DNA of 64,000 bases, from positions 2,542,001-2,606,000 of the forward strand of contig NC_064650.1 of NCBI RefSeq assembly GCF_001723175.1, read 5' to 3'. How positions within the stretch are numbered: the stretch's first letter is position 1; each line of letters begins with the position of its first letter. This document shows positions 1 to 11,289 of this stretch, piece by piece. Under the pieces are notes generated by a model. That model worked only from the letters and a program-made list of their open reading frames with translations. It was not told where the DNA came from and made no database searches. The translations under genes were made by a program, and so were the position numbers. This DNA is from Penicillium oxalicum (Eukaryota > Ascomycota > Eurotiomycetes > Eurotiales > Aspergillaceae).

Positions 1-639
1 GAGCCCTGGGACCCTCCTCCTTCAGGAGAGTCATCAAGGTGTTGAGCGTGGTGGTCTTGGACTTCTTGGCGCCACCGGGGAGGCTCTGCTCTTCGGCCTC
101 GGACTTGCGAGCCGTCATGCGAGTGTTGATCACCCAGATTGGGTTGGTCAGCATCACGGTGGCGCTACCAGCGATGGCTCCCGCGATCATGGACTCGACG
201 GTCGTGAGCTTCTTGGAGGCGCGACCCGCCTTGATGGCGGCCTTCTCGAAAGCGGCGCGGGTCCACTCATACCAGTAATAGTATACAAAGTTGGTGACAC
301 TGATTCCGAACAGGGCGGACTCCAGGCCCGAGTACAGACCGGAGATGCCCTCCCGTTCAATGATCCGGCGCACCGCATCCAGAGTGGTAGAGTGTGCACG
401 CTTCGACTCGACCTGGGCTCTCGTGGACAGGGTGATGAGAGGGTATCTGCCGAGAGTGGGTATTTAGCCAACCAGACCCGCGAACGGGGACATGAACCCA
501 CGGGGGGGTTCTCAGATTCGTACGTTAGGACCATGGACAGAATACCGCCTCCTGCGCCGGCCAGAGCATGAGCGATGTTGTCGCTTTGCTGCACCGCCGC
601 CGAGGGCGCAGGCTTGGCTGGTTGTTGAGGTTGGGACAT
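1..639 (-). CDS. Peroxisomal adenine nucleotide carrier, PMP47/ANT1 type (5' part only)
   Basis: This is a member of the mitochondrial carrier family (SLC25) of the peroxisomal branch (yeast Ant1, Candida Pmp47, human PMP34), which exchanges ATP/AMP across the peroxisomal membrane to support fatty-acid activation. Exon 1 is 639-524 and exon 2 is 446 to the window edge; the intron (523-447, GTACGA..GGCAG) splits a Thr codon. The first carrier repeat has the helix LAGAGGGILSMVLTYPL and then ESALFGISVTNFVYYYWYEW. The second repeat carries the signature NPIWVINTRMT, whose PxW form is typical of PMP34/PMP47 rather than mitochondrial ADP/ATP carriers. The start follows a short hydrophilic Pro/Gln/Ala-rich leader. 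About 190 residues of an expected 300-340 are present, because the gene runs off the left edge. The family is clear; the peroxisomal subtype is from recall of motifs. Confidence 0.85.
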
Positions 640-2105
640 GACTGTGGTCGAAAGAGAGAGGACGGTACTGTATAATTGAACACGAAATACCCGGGGTAAG
701 GACGCGGGTAAGATCTATCCGAGTGTCGGAAAACGGTGGTTTCGGAAGTTCGGACAACGGGCACGAGGGACCAAGGAGAGTGAATGAGGTGGCAGGTGGG
801 AAAGAGAAACACAAAGTTCAACCGAGAGAGATCAAAGAAAAAAAAGAAGGAGCAGATCAGTCTGAACAAAAAGGGTGGTTCCAGAGAAGGGCGCGATAAT
901 GTTTCGGCTTTGGGGACACAGAGGGATCGAGGGAGAGAGTCTCATTTCCATGACGTTTTGCCGAATAAGCTGTGCCTCGGCTCCTGCCACTCTCCACTCA
1001 GCGTTGCGACGCCGAGCCGCCCACGGGCCTCACACGAGTCGACTGGAGTACCCCGGCGAGGACGATGAACCTTACCGGAGATGATGAATGACTAACCCCA
1101 CGACTCCTTTCCTGAAACAGCCTGGCGACCCCCGACCGAGCCACCTGATAGGCCTCGGCGTGATGGTGAAGGGGAGAAAATAGCAAATAAATCGTCAAAC
1201 GACTCCAGAGGGTCAAAAGGTGCAGACCACATCAGCCCGGAGAGTGGACTGCCCTTGCAGGTGCTTCGGCATGTGATCCCCCTGTGACCCTGACATCTCC
1301 CTTGGGTGCCAATGGATGAGCCCGACCCTCCAGTGCAGAACCTCGTGCGTGACGAAAAGAGGTTGTCGCACCGGTGATACGATCAGTAGACCGAAGAAAC
1401 TGCAATACTTTGCATCTGGCCTGCCGTGCGACTACGACAATACCTATACAACCACAAAAAGATGGAGACTGAGATAGGACATTCTGAAGAGGTTCCAAGA
1501 ATTGAGCTCATACAGACACTCCATCTAATCATGGAGTAACAATCACACGAAAATCATCAAACTCCGCGAGGATTTCGCCATTACTTCATTCAGAAAAGAT
1601 GAGGGCAACTTACACAAGAACCAAGAAGAAAAAAAACCAATATAAGGCCAGGGAAATCGAATACGACCAGGTTGAAGAGACACGAAAAAAAGAAAAAAAA
1701 AGGAACAAGAAGCATGAGGAGGAATAAGGGGGGGGGGGGGGGATGGGGGAAGAAGGAAGGGTTCAACACCGGCGGTAATCACAAAAGCAAGCAAACAATG
1801 ACAGACCGCAAATCCATCTAAATCAAAAGAGGAGAATGAAGAAATAGGGATAGAAGGAAGCGTAGGCTCCAGACCGTCACTTGCAACGACAACCAATATC
1901 AACCATTTGCCTTTCTTGCTAGAGAGTCAGTTCCTAGGAAGAAGATGGAGCAAAGGTAAAGAAATCTCGCTGGCAGTGATTGCCAAGGCGGAGAATGAAC
2001 CAGTCTGGCGATCGCTGAGATTGTCGCTCGTGAATATCCGTTCCCTCGTGATGTAGCCAGGCGCCAAATGGAAGTTGCCATCTCACATGCCGAGTCCATG
2101 AGCGT
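640..2105. other. Intergenic: carrier-gene promoter and YPT1 3' flank
   Basis: No supportable gene lies here. The right part should hold the YPT1 3' untranslated region and the left part the promoter of the carrier gene; both genes are on the minus strand. A run of 15 G occurs at 1728-1742 within a purine-rich stretch on the plus strand. Open frames in this interval lack coding character. Confidence 0.6.
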
Positions 2106-3281
2106 CTAGCAGCAGCCGCCTGCGGAGCCAGACTGGACGCCTTGACCTTGACCAACTTGCACAGTGGGCTTGTTGTTGACGGTGGCTGTTCCCATGCGCT
2201 CCTTGATCTGTCGTGCCATCGTCAAGAAAGCCTGCTCGACGTTGGACGCGTTCTTGGCAGAGGTCTCCAGGAAAGGAATTCCAAGGCTGTCGGCGAACTC
2301 CTACAGTGAGGAAGGGAAAGAAGACGGTCCCAGTCAGCTACGAACCAGTAACATTTTGGACGGCTCTTCGGTGCCAGATCGACGGGCTTTGCCGGTACAG
2401 GGTGATTCAAAGCCCCCGAGGCATGCTCAAGCATCAGAGATCGTAAGGGGAAAACGTACCTTGGCTACGGTATACTCCACAACCTTCTTGTCCTCCATAT
2501 CGCTCTTGTTGCCAACGAGCAGCTTGTTCACACCCTCGGTGGCGTAGCGATCGATCTCCTGAAGCCACTGCTTCACGTTGTTGAAGGAGTCCATGTCGGT
2601 GACATCGTAGACGACGCAGATGCCGTGGGCACCACGGTAGTAAGACGAGGTGATGGTACGGAATCGTTCCTGGCCAGCAGTGTCCCACTTGAGAGCACGA
2701 GAATCCCGGTCAGCCACCGACCATTTAAAGCGCTGCCCACCTCCGCCCGTTCCTGGAGCCAGGGATACATACGATCTGAAGCTTCACAGTCTTGCCGTCG
2801 AGCTCGATGGTGCGAATTTTCTGGTCGCTGAATTAGCCTCGACAGCTCTCTTTCCTGCCATGCAAAACGTCACAGTCGGCAAGAGACGACAAATCCACAT
2901 ACAAAGTCAACACCGATAGTGGAGATGTAGCTCTCGGTGTAGGTGTCGTCAGCGAAACGGAGCAACAAGCAAGACTTTCCAACACCGGAGTCTCCGATGA
3001 GGAGGAGCTTGAAGAGGTAATCGTATCTATTTGAGGTCAAGTCAGTTACCGGAAATCGGCGATATGATAATCGTTCCGGATATTGGGAAAGTCGCCAAGT
3101 ATGCGGATAAGACTCTAGATCATGAAATCACGTTAGTCAGAGGTCGTTGCATTTCTATCGAAGCAGGACTCGACAGCAAAGCTGGCCCAGTTGGCACCTC
3201 GGCAGACTTATCAAAGAAACAAAACAGTTCCCCGGATGAGACAAATCGACAGGAGCGAGACACTCACCACTCGGGGTTCAT
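2106..3281 (-). CDS. ypt1: Rab GTPase Ypt1 (Rab1 family)
   Basis: Rab1-class small GTPase that controls ER-to-Golgi and intra-Golgi vesicle tethering and early autophagy. Five exons: 3281-3271, 3026-2903, 2820-2773, 2687-2460 and 2300-2106, giving 201 residues, the usual family length. Visible motifs are the P-loop GDSGVGKS, the effector/switch I segment YISTIGVDF, switch [22 protein letters not shown], the guanine-specificity motif NKSD, the ETSAK-type region, and a C-terminal Gly-Gly-Cys-Cys that is the double geranylgeranylation site. Exon 1 is only 11 bases and encodes Met-Asn-Pro plus two bases of Glu. It uses a GTGGTG donor, because the stronger GTGAGT three bases downstream would create an in-frame stop. 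Everything except that donor choice is essentially certain. Confidence 0.96.
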
Positions 3282-4141
3282 GATGGGTGGTCGAAGGAGC
3301 GGGCAGTCGAGGGAATGTTCAAGAGTGTCAAAAGGCCAGCACGGTTGGGTGTCGAGTGAGAGATGAAAGCAAAGGATGCTCCGGAGAAGATGGTCTTGGT
3401 GTTGGGGGGGTGTGGTTAGCGGAGGGGACTGAATGATGAAGGCCTGAAATGATAGGAGGTGCAGGAGGCCAGATGCACCTGATGTGCAGCTTTTGTTTCA
3501 GCAGTCACCCGCCGCCACCGCCCGAAGAGGTACATCCTTCACTATAGTGGCTACCGCGTTGGAGCCGGTACTGCATTGTCTCTCCCTTTCTTGTGTCCAA
3601 TGTACTACGCTGGTATTGTCGAAGCAAGCCATCCCACGCCAGTCATTCGCATGATGTACGGGCAGTAGGCTCAATCTTGCTCTGTATAGATTTCGATCTC
3701 ACTTGTTTGCCATTTCTGGACTACAAAGCCCCTTGCTTCCTCCGATCGAATGGGAGTGTCCACATTCGAGGCTTCTCATTGTGAGCGCATACCATGCTTG
3801 TTTTCTCTCTCTCTCTCTCCCTTTTTTTTTTTATTTTTATTTTTATACAACAAAAGTCTAAGACTATGACGGCATGCGTCATTTGCGGGCCTCACAATTT
3901 GTGGCTGATCCCGTGCACCTCTGCTCTTGGCCTGGAGCTGTCACGATTCGAAGAAAAGTGACGGTGGGCAGGTGACCAAGATGAATTACGCAATTTACGT
4001 TTCTGTCTCCAAACCGAGAAATTTCTTAAAGTTTGATGTTGCAAAATTTGCCAGTAGGTGAGTCACAGCTTGAGGTCATTTCAAAGTGGTCGAACCTGTA
4101 GCGTCGGCACAGAACATTAAACACAGCCCAGAATGTTTGGC
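3282..4141. other. Intergenic: YPT1 promoter and aminopeptidase 3' flank
   Basis: No gene is supported. The interval lies between the 3' end of the aminopeptidase and the 5' end of YPT1, both minus strand. A CT-dinucleotide run followed by a T-rich tract occurs around 3807-3845. Confidence 0.5.
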
Positions 4142-7100
4142 TTAGACATATTTGTGAGTCTTCAGCCACTCCAAGACCAAGGCCTCATCACGCTCCTTGT
4201 AGGAGGCGTTGGTTCGGATGTGATCTTGCACAATCACCAGGGCACGGTCATAGGCGGCCGTGTCCTTGCTCTTGAAGAATTGAGCAATATCCTCACCGAT
4301 CGCGCGATCAGCAAACTTGGACAATCCCATGCGAATGAAGCGCTCGAAGACAACATTGCTGGCGCCCAGACGAGCTGAGACTGAGGTCCAGTTGTTCTTG
4401 AGGTACTCCCACAACAGGTGGCGCATCTTCGAGTTGGCAGCCAGGGATACTGCACCACTGTGAATGTCCTGAATGGCGACCTTGTCAGAGAAAACAAAGT
4501 CCAAGTAGTCGGTGACTAGAGCCTCATCCTTGGTGCGACCCATTGAAGCGAGGCAGATCTCCTTGCCATCAACCGAGTCGGTACGCAGGTACTCATCCTT
4601 GACGGCATCATACTCCTTACGACCACCCTCGGACACGTTCAGGCTGAAGATCGCAGATCGCAAGTTGGTGTGGATGGCATTCTGATCCTGGCCGGAAGCC
4701 CACAGATCAAAGCGGCGCTTGGCCTCGGAAACGATGCTGAAAAACAAAGGTCAGTATTCAAGATGGCTTTCAAGGATGCAGACTCATTAGCCAGAGTTGA
4801 GTCATACCTCTCGTGGCCAGCGTTACCGGCCATGGCAATCAGCAGTTTGCGGAGCTGAATAACCAGATAATCTTCATCGGCCTGGAACTCCCAGCCCAGA
4901 CGCTCGGCTGCGGGAGAAGCCAGGCTGCGAGTGAAGTTCTTCAGACCCTCGGCGACCTGCTCGTTTTGCGAGAAGACGGAGCGAAGGTTGGCCAGAGACG
5001 AGGAGACCTGCGACCAAACCCTGATGGGAGGAAAAAGGAGGTCAGTGGTCATCATCCATGCAGCACAGCAATGACAGTCAACGCAAGTCCGCCAACTTAC
5101 AGGTAGTTTTCCTCTCCCTTGAATCCTTCCAACAAAGCCAGCAAGGCAGGCGTGTTGCCATCGCCAGAGACAGCAAGTGCAGTCGCGTCACCCAAAAGGC
5201 CAATCTTGTCCTCGGTGGTCAGAAGGTTCAGCGACTGGCCCAGTTTCTGCAGGCGCTCAGGAGGGTAGTTGGTACGGTAGAAACCGGTCAGGTCCTTGTT
5301 GATCTTGTAGAAACCGTCCGTGCCAATGTCACCAACAGAGTCTGATTTTTGAGTCAGAGCACGGTTGTCAACAGTGGCCAGCTTCTCGCCCGACTTGATG
5401 CCCAAGGGAATCCACCAGGTGGTTTGGTCCTCCTCGGGCTTGGCATCACCGGTGGACAAGAATCGGCTTTGGCGAACGCTGACTTGACCAGGCTCTTCGG
5501 CAACAGTCACCACTGGGAAACCAATCTTCCGGATCCATGGGTCCTAAATAAAGGCATGAGAATGACTGAAATGACAGACGACAGGAAAAGCCGCGGAAGA
5601 CCGCTATTCGGAACTCACCATGAAGGTGTGCACATCCTGGCCAGAAGCCTTGCTCAAAGCCGACCACAGGTCGTTGGTAGTGGCGTTTCCTGGAAGATAC
5701 TCAGTCAGCAAAGAGCCCTCCTAAGAGGTGTGGATCGCCATTAGCCTGCGTACCGTAAGCGTGGGACTTCAAGTAGTCAGCCACGCCGCGAAGGAAGGTC
5801 TCTTGACCAAGGTGAACGCTGAGCATGCGAATGACGGAGCTTCCCTTCAGGTAGCTGATGTGATCAAAGATCTGGTCGACTTCCAAAGCGTTGCGAACGG
5901 GGACCTCAATAGGGTGAGAAGCGCGGAGCGAGTCGAGTTGGAAAGCTTGTTGGACACCCTCAGCCTGGGAAAACGTTAACAGTGGCCTGAAGAGAGATGG
6001 CAGGGTTACCTCGTCCATTACGTACAACGAACTGAGACCAGACGTTCCATTCTGCAAGATTGAAAGTTAGCCAAGCGCTCAAAGTTAGGCACCTCCGTGC
6101 AAATAGAACTGCTCATGTACACACCGGGATAGAAGTGGTCAACAGCCAGCCATCCGACCCAAGTTGCGAAACCCTCGTTGAGCCAAAGCTCGTTCCACCA
6201 GTCCATGGTAACAAGGTTTCCGAACCACTGGTGGGCAAGTTCTGTGTTTGACTTGACGTCAGCTGGGCACAATCTCTCGTCTTGAAACAAGCCAAGATTT
6301 CAAATGGTCCTTTCATACCGTGTGCAACAACGTAGGCGATGCGGTTCTTGTAACGGTTGTCCGACTTGCCCTCATCGAACAAAACAGCGGTCGTGCGGTA
6401 AGTAACGAGACCCCAGTTCTCCATGGCTCCCATTGCCTACATCGAGCAGAGTCAGCACAACAAGTCTATTTTCCGTGGTTTCATGACAAGCACTGGGAGC
6501 TTACAAACTCGTGCACAGCCAAAAGATCGGCCTTGGGCAGAGGGTACTCGATCTCGAAAATCTCAGAGAAGTAATCCACGGTGCGGTGAGCGCACTCGAG
6601 AGCAAAGCGAGCCTGCTCCTTAAGACCCCGAGTGGTGTAGACGCGTACAGGAATGCTCTTGCCCTGGTACTTGCGCTCGGTCATGGCCTCGACGTATTCG
6701 AAGTCACCAACAGCCCAGGCGAGCAGCTTCAATTCAATAACGGGAACGGTCAGTCTGTGGGGAGAAACCATCTCTCAACTCAGCCGGCTAGCAGATCCAC
6801 TCACGTAGGTGCTCATCACCGGAGTCTTCTCAAAGGTGACAAACTTCAGGCTGGAATTGCTTCCCTCCCGTTCAGACTTGATGGGCATGTTGCTCAGAGC
6901 AGTCTGGCCCTTGGGAACTTCAATCTCAAAGTCGAAAGTGGCCTTCAAGTTGGGCTCGTCAAAACAAGGGAATGCCCGGCGAGCGTCGCACGACTCGAAT
7001 TGAGTGCTGAGCATGTAGTAGTCATCGCCATCCTTGGGTGTATCGGCACCCGCCTCGCCGACAGGCTTATACTTGGAACGATAGAATCCAGACATGGCAT

Positions 7101-7922
7101 TGTTCATGATACCGGTGAAGTTGATGGAGAGAACGACATCCGACGGAGAGAGCTCCTCGGCGAATCTTAGAGTCACACGCTCGGATTTCTGGTCGTAGGA
7201 GATGTCGGTCGCTTTGGCCACCGAAGAGCCTGTGTTTGCAGCAGAGAGTCGTCAGCGATCTACCGCACTTTGTCATGGAGCAGCTCCCTTCTGTCCTATG
7301 ATGACAGACCCTCCCAAGACTGACCATCCTTGCCAAATACCTCGGCGCTTTGCACCTCAATCTCCTTTGTGTTCAAAACGACCTCCTTGGTAGCGCGGGT
7401 GATCTTGGAATCAATCTTCACGATACCCTTGTAGCCCCACGAGCCACCGAATTGAAGATCATAGAGTGAAACATGGTAGTTGATCGGCTTGGCCCTATTT
7501 TTATAGATCAGCACGGGTTGCAAGCTGGCTCCAGCGCCTTCCCACTCTCTCAAGGGACAGAAATCTTTCTCTTCCACATTCAACCCCACTCACGCGTCAG
7601 GCAAGGTTTCTCTGTCGTTGGACGCCATCATGCGAATCTCGGCAGAGCAATTTCGAATCGGCGTAAGACCGAGTGATACACCAGGAATGGGAATCGAAGC
7701 TCGAGAGCGAAGTCGAGGGGAACGGGTCGATGTGATTGAAGGAGGAGAGCGAGGGGACACGGAAGTCGAGGAAAGAGAGGAAGAAGAATATGAGGAGCTG
7801 CAGAGAGTGGAAGAGGAGGGGAAGGAGGGGAACGCAGAGGAGGGGCGGAGAGTATTTTGTCTACCGCGGATTATGCCCACGCCAGCGCGTCTTGACGCCG
7901 CAATGGATTTTCTCCCCCACAT
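4142..7922 (-). CDS. M1 zinc aminopeptidase (Ape2/Aap1 type)
   Basis: Zinc-dependent aminopeptidase of family M1, removing N-terminal residues from peptides. Twelve exons are needed: 7922-7594, 7494-7325, 7229-6805, 6726-6505, 6436-6319, 6241-6125, 6051-6026, 5964-5754, 5689-5619, 5543-5101, 5020-4808 and 4736-4142. They join in frame to 979 residues. The substrate-anchoring GAMEN motif is at about residues 385-389. The zinc site HELAH is at 421-425, with the third ligand Glu at 444 (NEG). The C-terminal helical ERAP1-like domain fills the second half. The first 100 residues ([12 protein letters not shown] then Ser/Pro/Arg-rich) look like a mitochondrial presequence. A second Met at 7628 (MASNDRE) would start the typical cytosolic form, so dual localisation by alternative starts is possible. 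The divergent neighbour is SSL1, 271 bp away. Confidence 0.93.
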
Positions 7923-8193
7923 TGGCGTCCTTTAAGCGACGGCTAGTGTCGGAAAAGAGTGAAGAAATTGAAGGGATTTTGTGTGTGATTCCAATGATCC
8001 GTTTGACTTGAGCATCCCTGGATTGAGACGAACAGATCGAGAAGGTGGTACCTTTTGCCAGACGGAGCTCCGGCGGAGCTTGGACCCTGCGCGGCTATTC
8101 TGTGCCGAGCCTTTGCGGCCGTCTCCAACGGCCGGAGATTCTTCGTCAAAGCTTCATTTTGGAGAACCTTTTCGTCGCGTGGGGCTCACCGCA
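7923..8193. promoter_or_regulatory. Divergent promoter between the aminopeptidase and SSL1
   Basis: Only 271 bases separate the upstream start of the minus-strand aminopeptidase from the SSL1 start codon, so the two genes must share a bidirectional promoter. If the internal aminopeptidase start at 7628 is used, the shared region extends to about 565 bases. I see no clear TATA box. Confidence 0.6.
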
Positions 8194-9656
8194 ATGGCTG
8201 ATTCGGATGAGGAATACGTGGGAGGGGTGACGGACGACGAAGATGACTTGCAAGTGACCAGGACAGACCCTTCTCAGCCGAGGAAGCGAAAGCAGCGCGG
8301 AGCGGCGGAATGGGAGCTCTCTCGTACTTGGGAAACGCTAGTCGAGGGAGCCGATGGAACGATCAGCTCCACGGTAGAAGGGCTGCTGGAAGCTAGTAAA
8401 CGCAAGAGGTTGGTGGAATCATTCAGGAGAAAGTGTGAATACAGGTGTGTCTTTACGTCGACGGTGCTGATTGTTCGGCGACACGAATAGGCTGCTCAAA
8501 GACACCACCCCCCTCCAACGAGGGATCATACGACATTTGATCTTGATCCTAGATCTCTCACAGTCCATGGCCGAAAAGGATCTTCGACCGACACGATATC
8601 TTTTGGCCCTGCGATATGCTCAGGAGTTTGTCCGAGAATTCTTTGAGCAGAATCCCATCTCTCAGCTTGGGGTGCTGGGCCTGCGAGATGGTCTGGCGGT
8701 CCGAGTGAGCAACATTAGCGGCAATCCTACCGAGCATTTGACGGCGATTCAAGAATTGAAGACCCAGGATCCCAAAGGATTGCCGAGTCTACAGAACGGT
8801 CTCGAAATGGCCCGAGGAGCTTTGTTGTGCGTAGAGTCCCTTTTCTGTTGATCCTTGTGGCCATTGCTGACCATTTGCCTTCGTCTACAGTCACACCCCC
8901 AGCCACGGGACACGTGAAGTTCTCGTTCTCTTTGGCTCCCTTCTGAGCTCCGACCCGGGTGACATCCATCAGACCATCAACACGCTCATCACCGACAAAG
9001 TCCGAGTCCGCATTGTGGGTCTCGCGGCGCAAGTCGCTATCTGTAAAGAACTATGCAGCCGGACAAACCCCGGCGATGAGACAGCATACGGAGTTGTGCT
9101 CAACGAGCAACATTTCCGCGAGCTCCTGATGGACGTGACAACACCTTTGGCGAGCCAAAAACAATCGGCGAGCTCACTCTTGATGATGGGATTTCCGTCG
9201 CGCACCGTCGAGCCTACACCTTCATTATGCGCGTGTCACTCCCGCCCGTCCCGGGGCGGGTACCTATGCTCGCGCTGCGGGAGCAAAGTGTGCAATCTAC
9301 CAGCCGAGTGCCCATCATGTGGGTTGACACTGATCCTCTCAACGCATTTGGCGCGATCGTACCACCATTTGTTCCCCTTGATGAACTGGGTAGAGGTTCC
9401 GTGGCGTCGAGCAACGAGCAGTGCCTGCTTTGCCTGTGGCCTGCCTTTTCCTCCCGTTCCACCGGAGGATCAGTGGTCGACCACCGAGAGCCATGTCAAG
9501 GGAATGAGTGTGAGCAGTCGATATCAGTGCGAGGCCTGTCAGAATCACTTCTGTATCGACTGCGACCTTTTTGCTCACGAAGTAGTTCACAATTGTCCCG
9601 GTTGTCAAAGCCGCAGCACTCAAGTGGCGCCCGAGGGGATGGATACTGCTGCTTAA
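8194..9656 (+). CDS. ssl1: TFIIH core subunit Ssl1 (p44/GTF2H2)
   Basis: Subunit of the TFIIH core that binds and stimulates the XPD/Rad3 helicase in nucleotide excision repair and RNA polymerase II initiation. Exons 8194-8444, 8491-8826 and 8891-9656 give 450 residues. Introns are 46 and 64 bases. The N-terminus is acidic and then basic (DDEDD, RKRK). A von Willebrand A-like domain follows, with the metal-site-like DLSQS at about 105-109 and the conserved QLGVLGLRDGLA. The C-terminal third has a zinc-binding segment with paired cysteines (CSRCGSKVCNLPAECPSCG) and a RING-like C4 domain (CFACG, CEACQNHFCIDCD, CPGC). The start lies 13 codons before the acidic run and restores the family N-terminus (MADSDEEYVG). 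Exon 2-3 joining gives Phe where some relatives have Leu. Confidence 0.94.
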
Positions 9657-10140
9657 TGTGAAGAGCAGATCCTTATGGAATATTGCATAGCATGGAACGG
9701 CGTTGAAACCAAGACCAAACTTCGGAAATATCTGGGAAAGGGAGGGCGGGGCGAGGGAAGTCTTTTTCTAGACCTTTGTTCACTGAGGGAAAAACAAAAA
9801 CCCAAATTAAGTTACAGCTCCAAAGATACGTCTCTCCTAATCAAGCATCATAGACAAGCTATCTTGGTGCAAAGGCGCATTTGGAAAACGCGATTGTACC
9901 TGTTGTACAGTGGTGATCAGCTGAACTATGATGTGGTTTACCCCCTCAGAGCCTCGGCTAGACCTCGAGCACTTGGAACCCAAGCTTCCTTTAATTTTCG
10001 CCCCACGCCTTTATGTAAACCTCCGCTCTCCGCCCTCCGCCCTCCGCAATCGTCAAGAGTCACGGCCAAAGGGCACTATTCTCATACTCTTCTTCGTCTT
10101 CGCTTGCTCAAAGAGATACACCTGCTTGACTCCAAAAAAA
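9657..10140. other. Intergenic between SSL1 and the Pex39-like gene
   Basis: 484 bases between two plus-strand genes. The interval serves as SSL1 3' flank and the next promoter. A short repeated CCGCCCTCCGC unit occurs at about 10028-10047. No coding signal is seen. Confidence 0.5.
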
Positions 10141-10745
10141 ATGACCGACTCCCATCAAACCAGTACCTTTGCGAAACTCAAAGCTTATCCATTCACATCG
10201 GATCCGGAGTTCGCAAACGGTCTGGCCATCATCCTCAACCATCCAGGTACACCGGCCTCGGAGGAGGAGATCACACGAGATGACGATCTTGTTTTGAAAG
10301 CAAAGTGCTTTTTCTTTTCCCGGTATGCGGTGCAAGTCGCGAAGATGGTGTAATACCGAATTGAACACTTATCCTTTGTCACAGGAAAGAGAACATCACG
10401 CCTGCGATCGATTTCTCTGCATACAAGGCCTGGTTGAGCGGCGAGTCAGTAGAGTCGAGTCCGACGCAAGCAGAAGCAGGGTCTTCACGACAAAATAAGC
10501 TCGACACAGAGGCTGCGGATTTAAACCCTGATACTTCAGCGCCGGAGCCTGCCTATCCCAATTCATTTGCCCACATCGTCGAGCTCATCACGACTGGGAA
10601 ACCCATCCCGGGCATTGAGCAAATTCCAGACACGGTTTTGGAAGGGCACGATATCTCGAGCGAGAAACCGCGCCGTCGCAAGCCTTGGGAACAAGACGAG
10701 ACGACGATACCGTCGGCGGATGCAGTGCCCAGTAGCACCGTTTAA
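10141..10745 (+). CDS. Small KPWE-motif protein, Pex39-like (fungal DUF5572-type)
   Basis: Two exons (10141-10322, 10385-10745; intron 62 bases, GTATGC..CACAG) encode 180 residues. The N-terminal half (KAYPFTSDPEFANGLAIIL, then KAKCFFFSRKEN) resembles a conserved fungal domain that I recall as DUF5572. The C-terminal half contains FAHIVELITTGKPIPGIEQI, then a Lys/Arg-rich stretch ending in Lys-Pro-Trp-Glu at about residues 160-163. The order 'hydrophobic helix, G-x-x-x-PGI, basic linker, KPWE' matches the recently described PTS2 co-import factor Pex39 (yeast Yjr012c, human C6orf226), whose (R/K)PWE motif contacts Pex7. No membrane segment or targeting signal is present. Gene reality is strong; the Pex39 assignment is inference from motif order, and another Pex13/Pex14-associated family is the alternative. 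Confidence 0.75.
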
Positions 10746-11289
10746 TTATCAATACAAACTACGGACTGGGTAAAAGAAACGAAGAATGGATATGAATATG
10801 ATTTAATTAATATGAAAAGAATACTGCACTTGACGAATAGGAAGCCACGGCCACGGCAGAGTGGCATAATCATACAAGGTAAGAGATATGGGGCATAGAC
10901 ACTTTGCACAAGACCCATGCAAAGGCAGATCGCGCCTCACTCAAGCACCATTGAGTCGCGCGCACACAAATAACAAGGACAGATCCGGGGGAGCATGTGT
11001 GTGACAAGAGATAAATATGGCTGCCGGATCCACGCATTCTTCACTCAACAGATCAATCATTTCTTGAAAGCGCATGACAGTGTCCACGCATAAGAATGTT
11101 TCAACGAGTCCTTCCAAGACAGCCGGGGGCAATGTCTGTTGTTAATTTTTATGAGGTGGATTTTGTTTTGTTTTTCACTTTTTTTCCGGAGACTTTCTGT
11201 TTTTCACTTTTTGAGGGGTTCTTGTCTTGACTTTTCATTTGGTTCGATGTCGTTTCTTCTCGGTCAAAGCTTCAATCGGCCGAAGCGAA
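10746..11289. other. Convergent 3' intergenic region
   Basis: 544 bases between the 3' ends of the Pex39-like gene (+) and the PUF gene (-). The region probably holds both 3' untranslated regions. No separate gene is seen. Confidence 0.5.

Noticed and set aside
4050..4130. GGTTCGACC on the minus strand resembling a tRNA B box
   Set aside because: No matching A box, anticodon stem or acceptor pairing is found at the right distance. No tRNA gene is supportable anywhere in the window.
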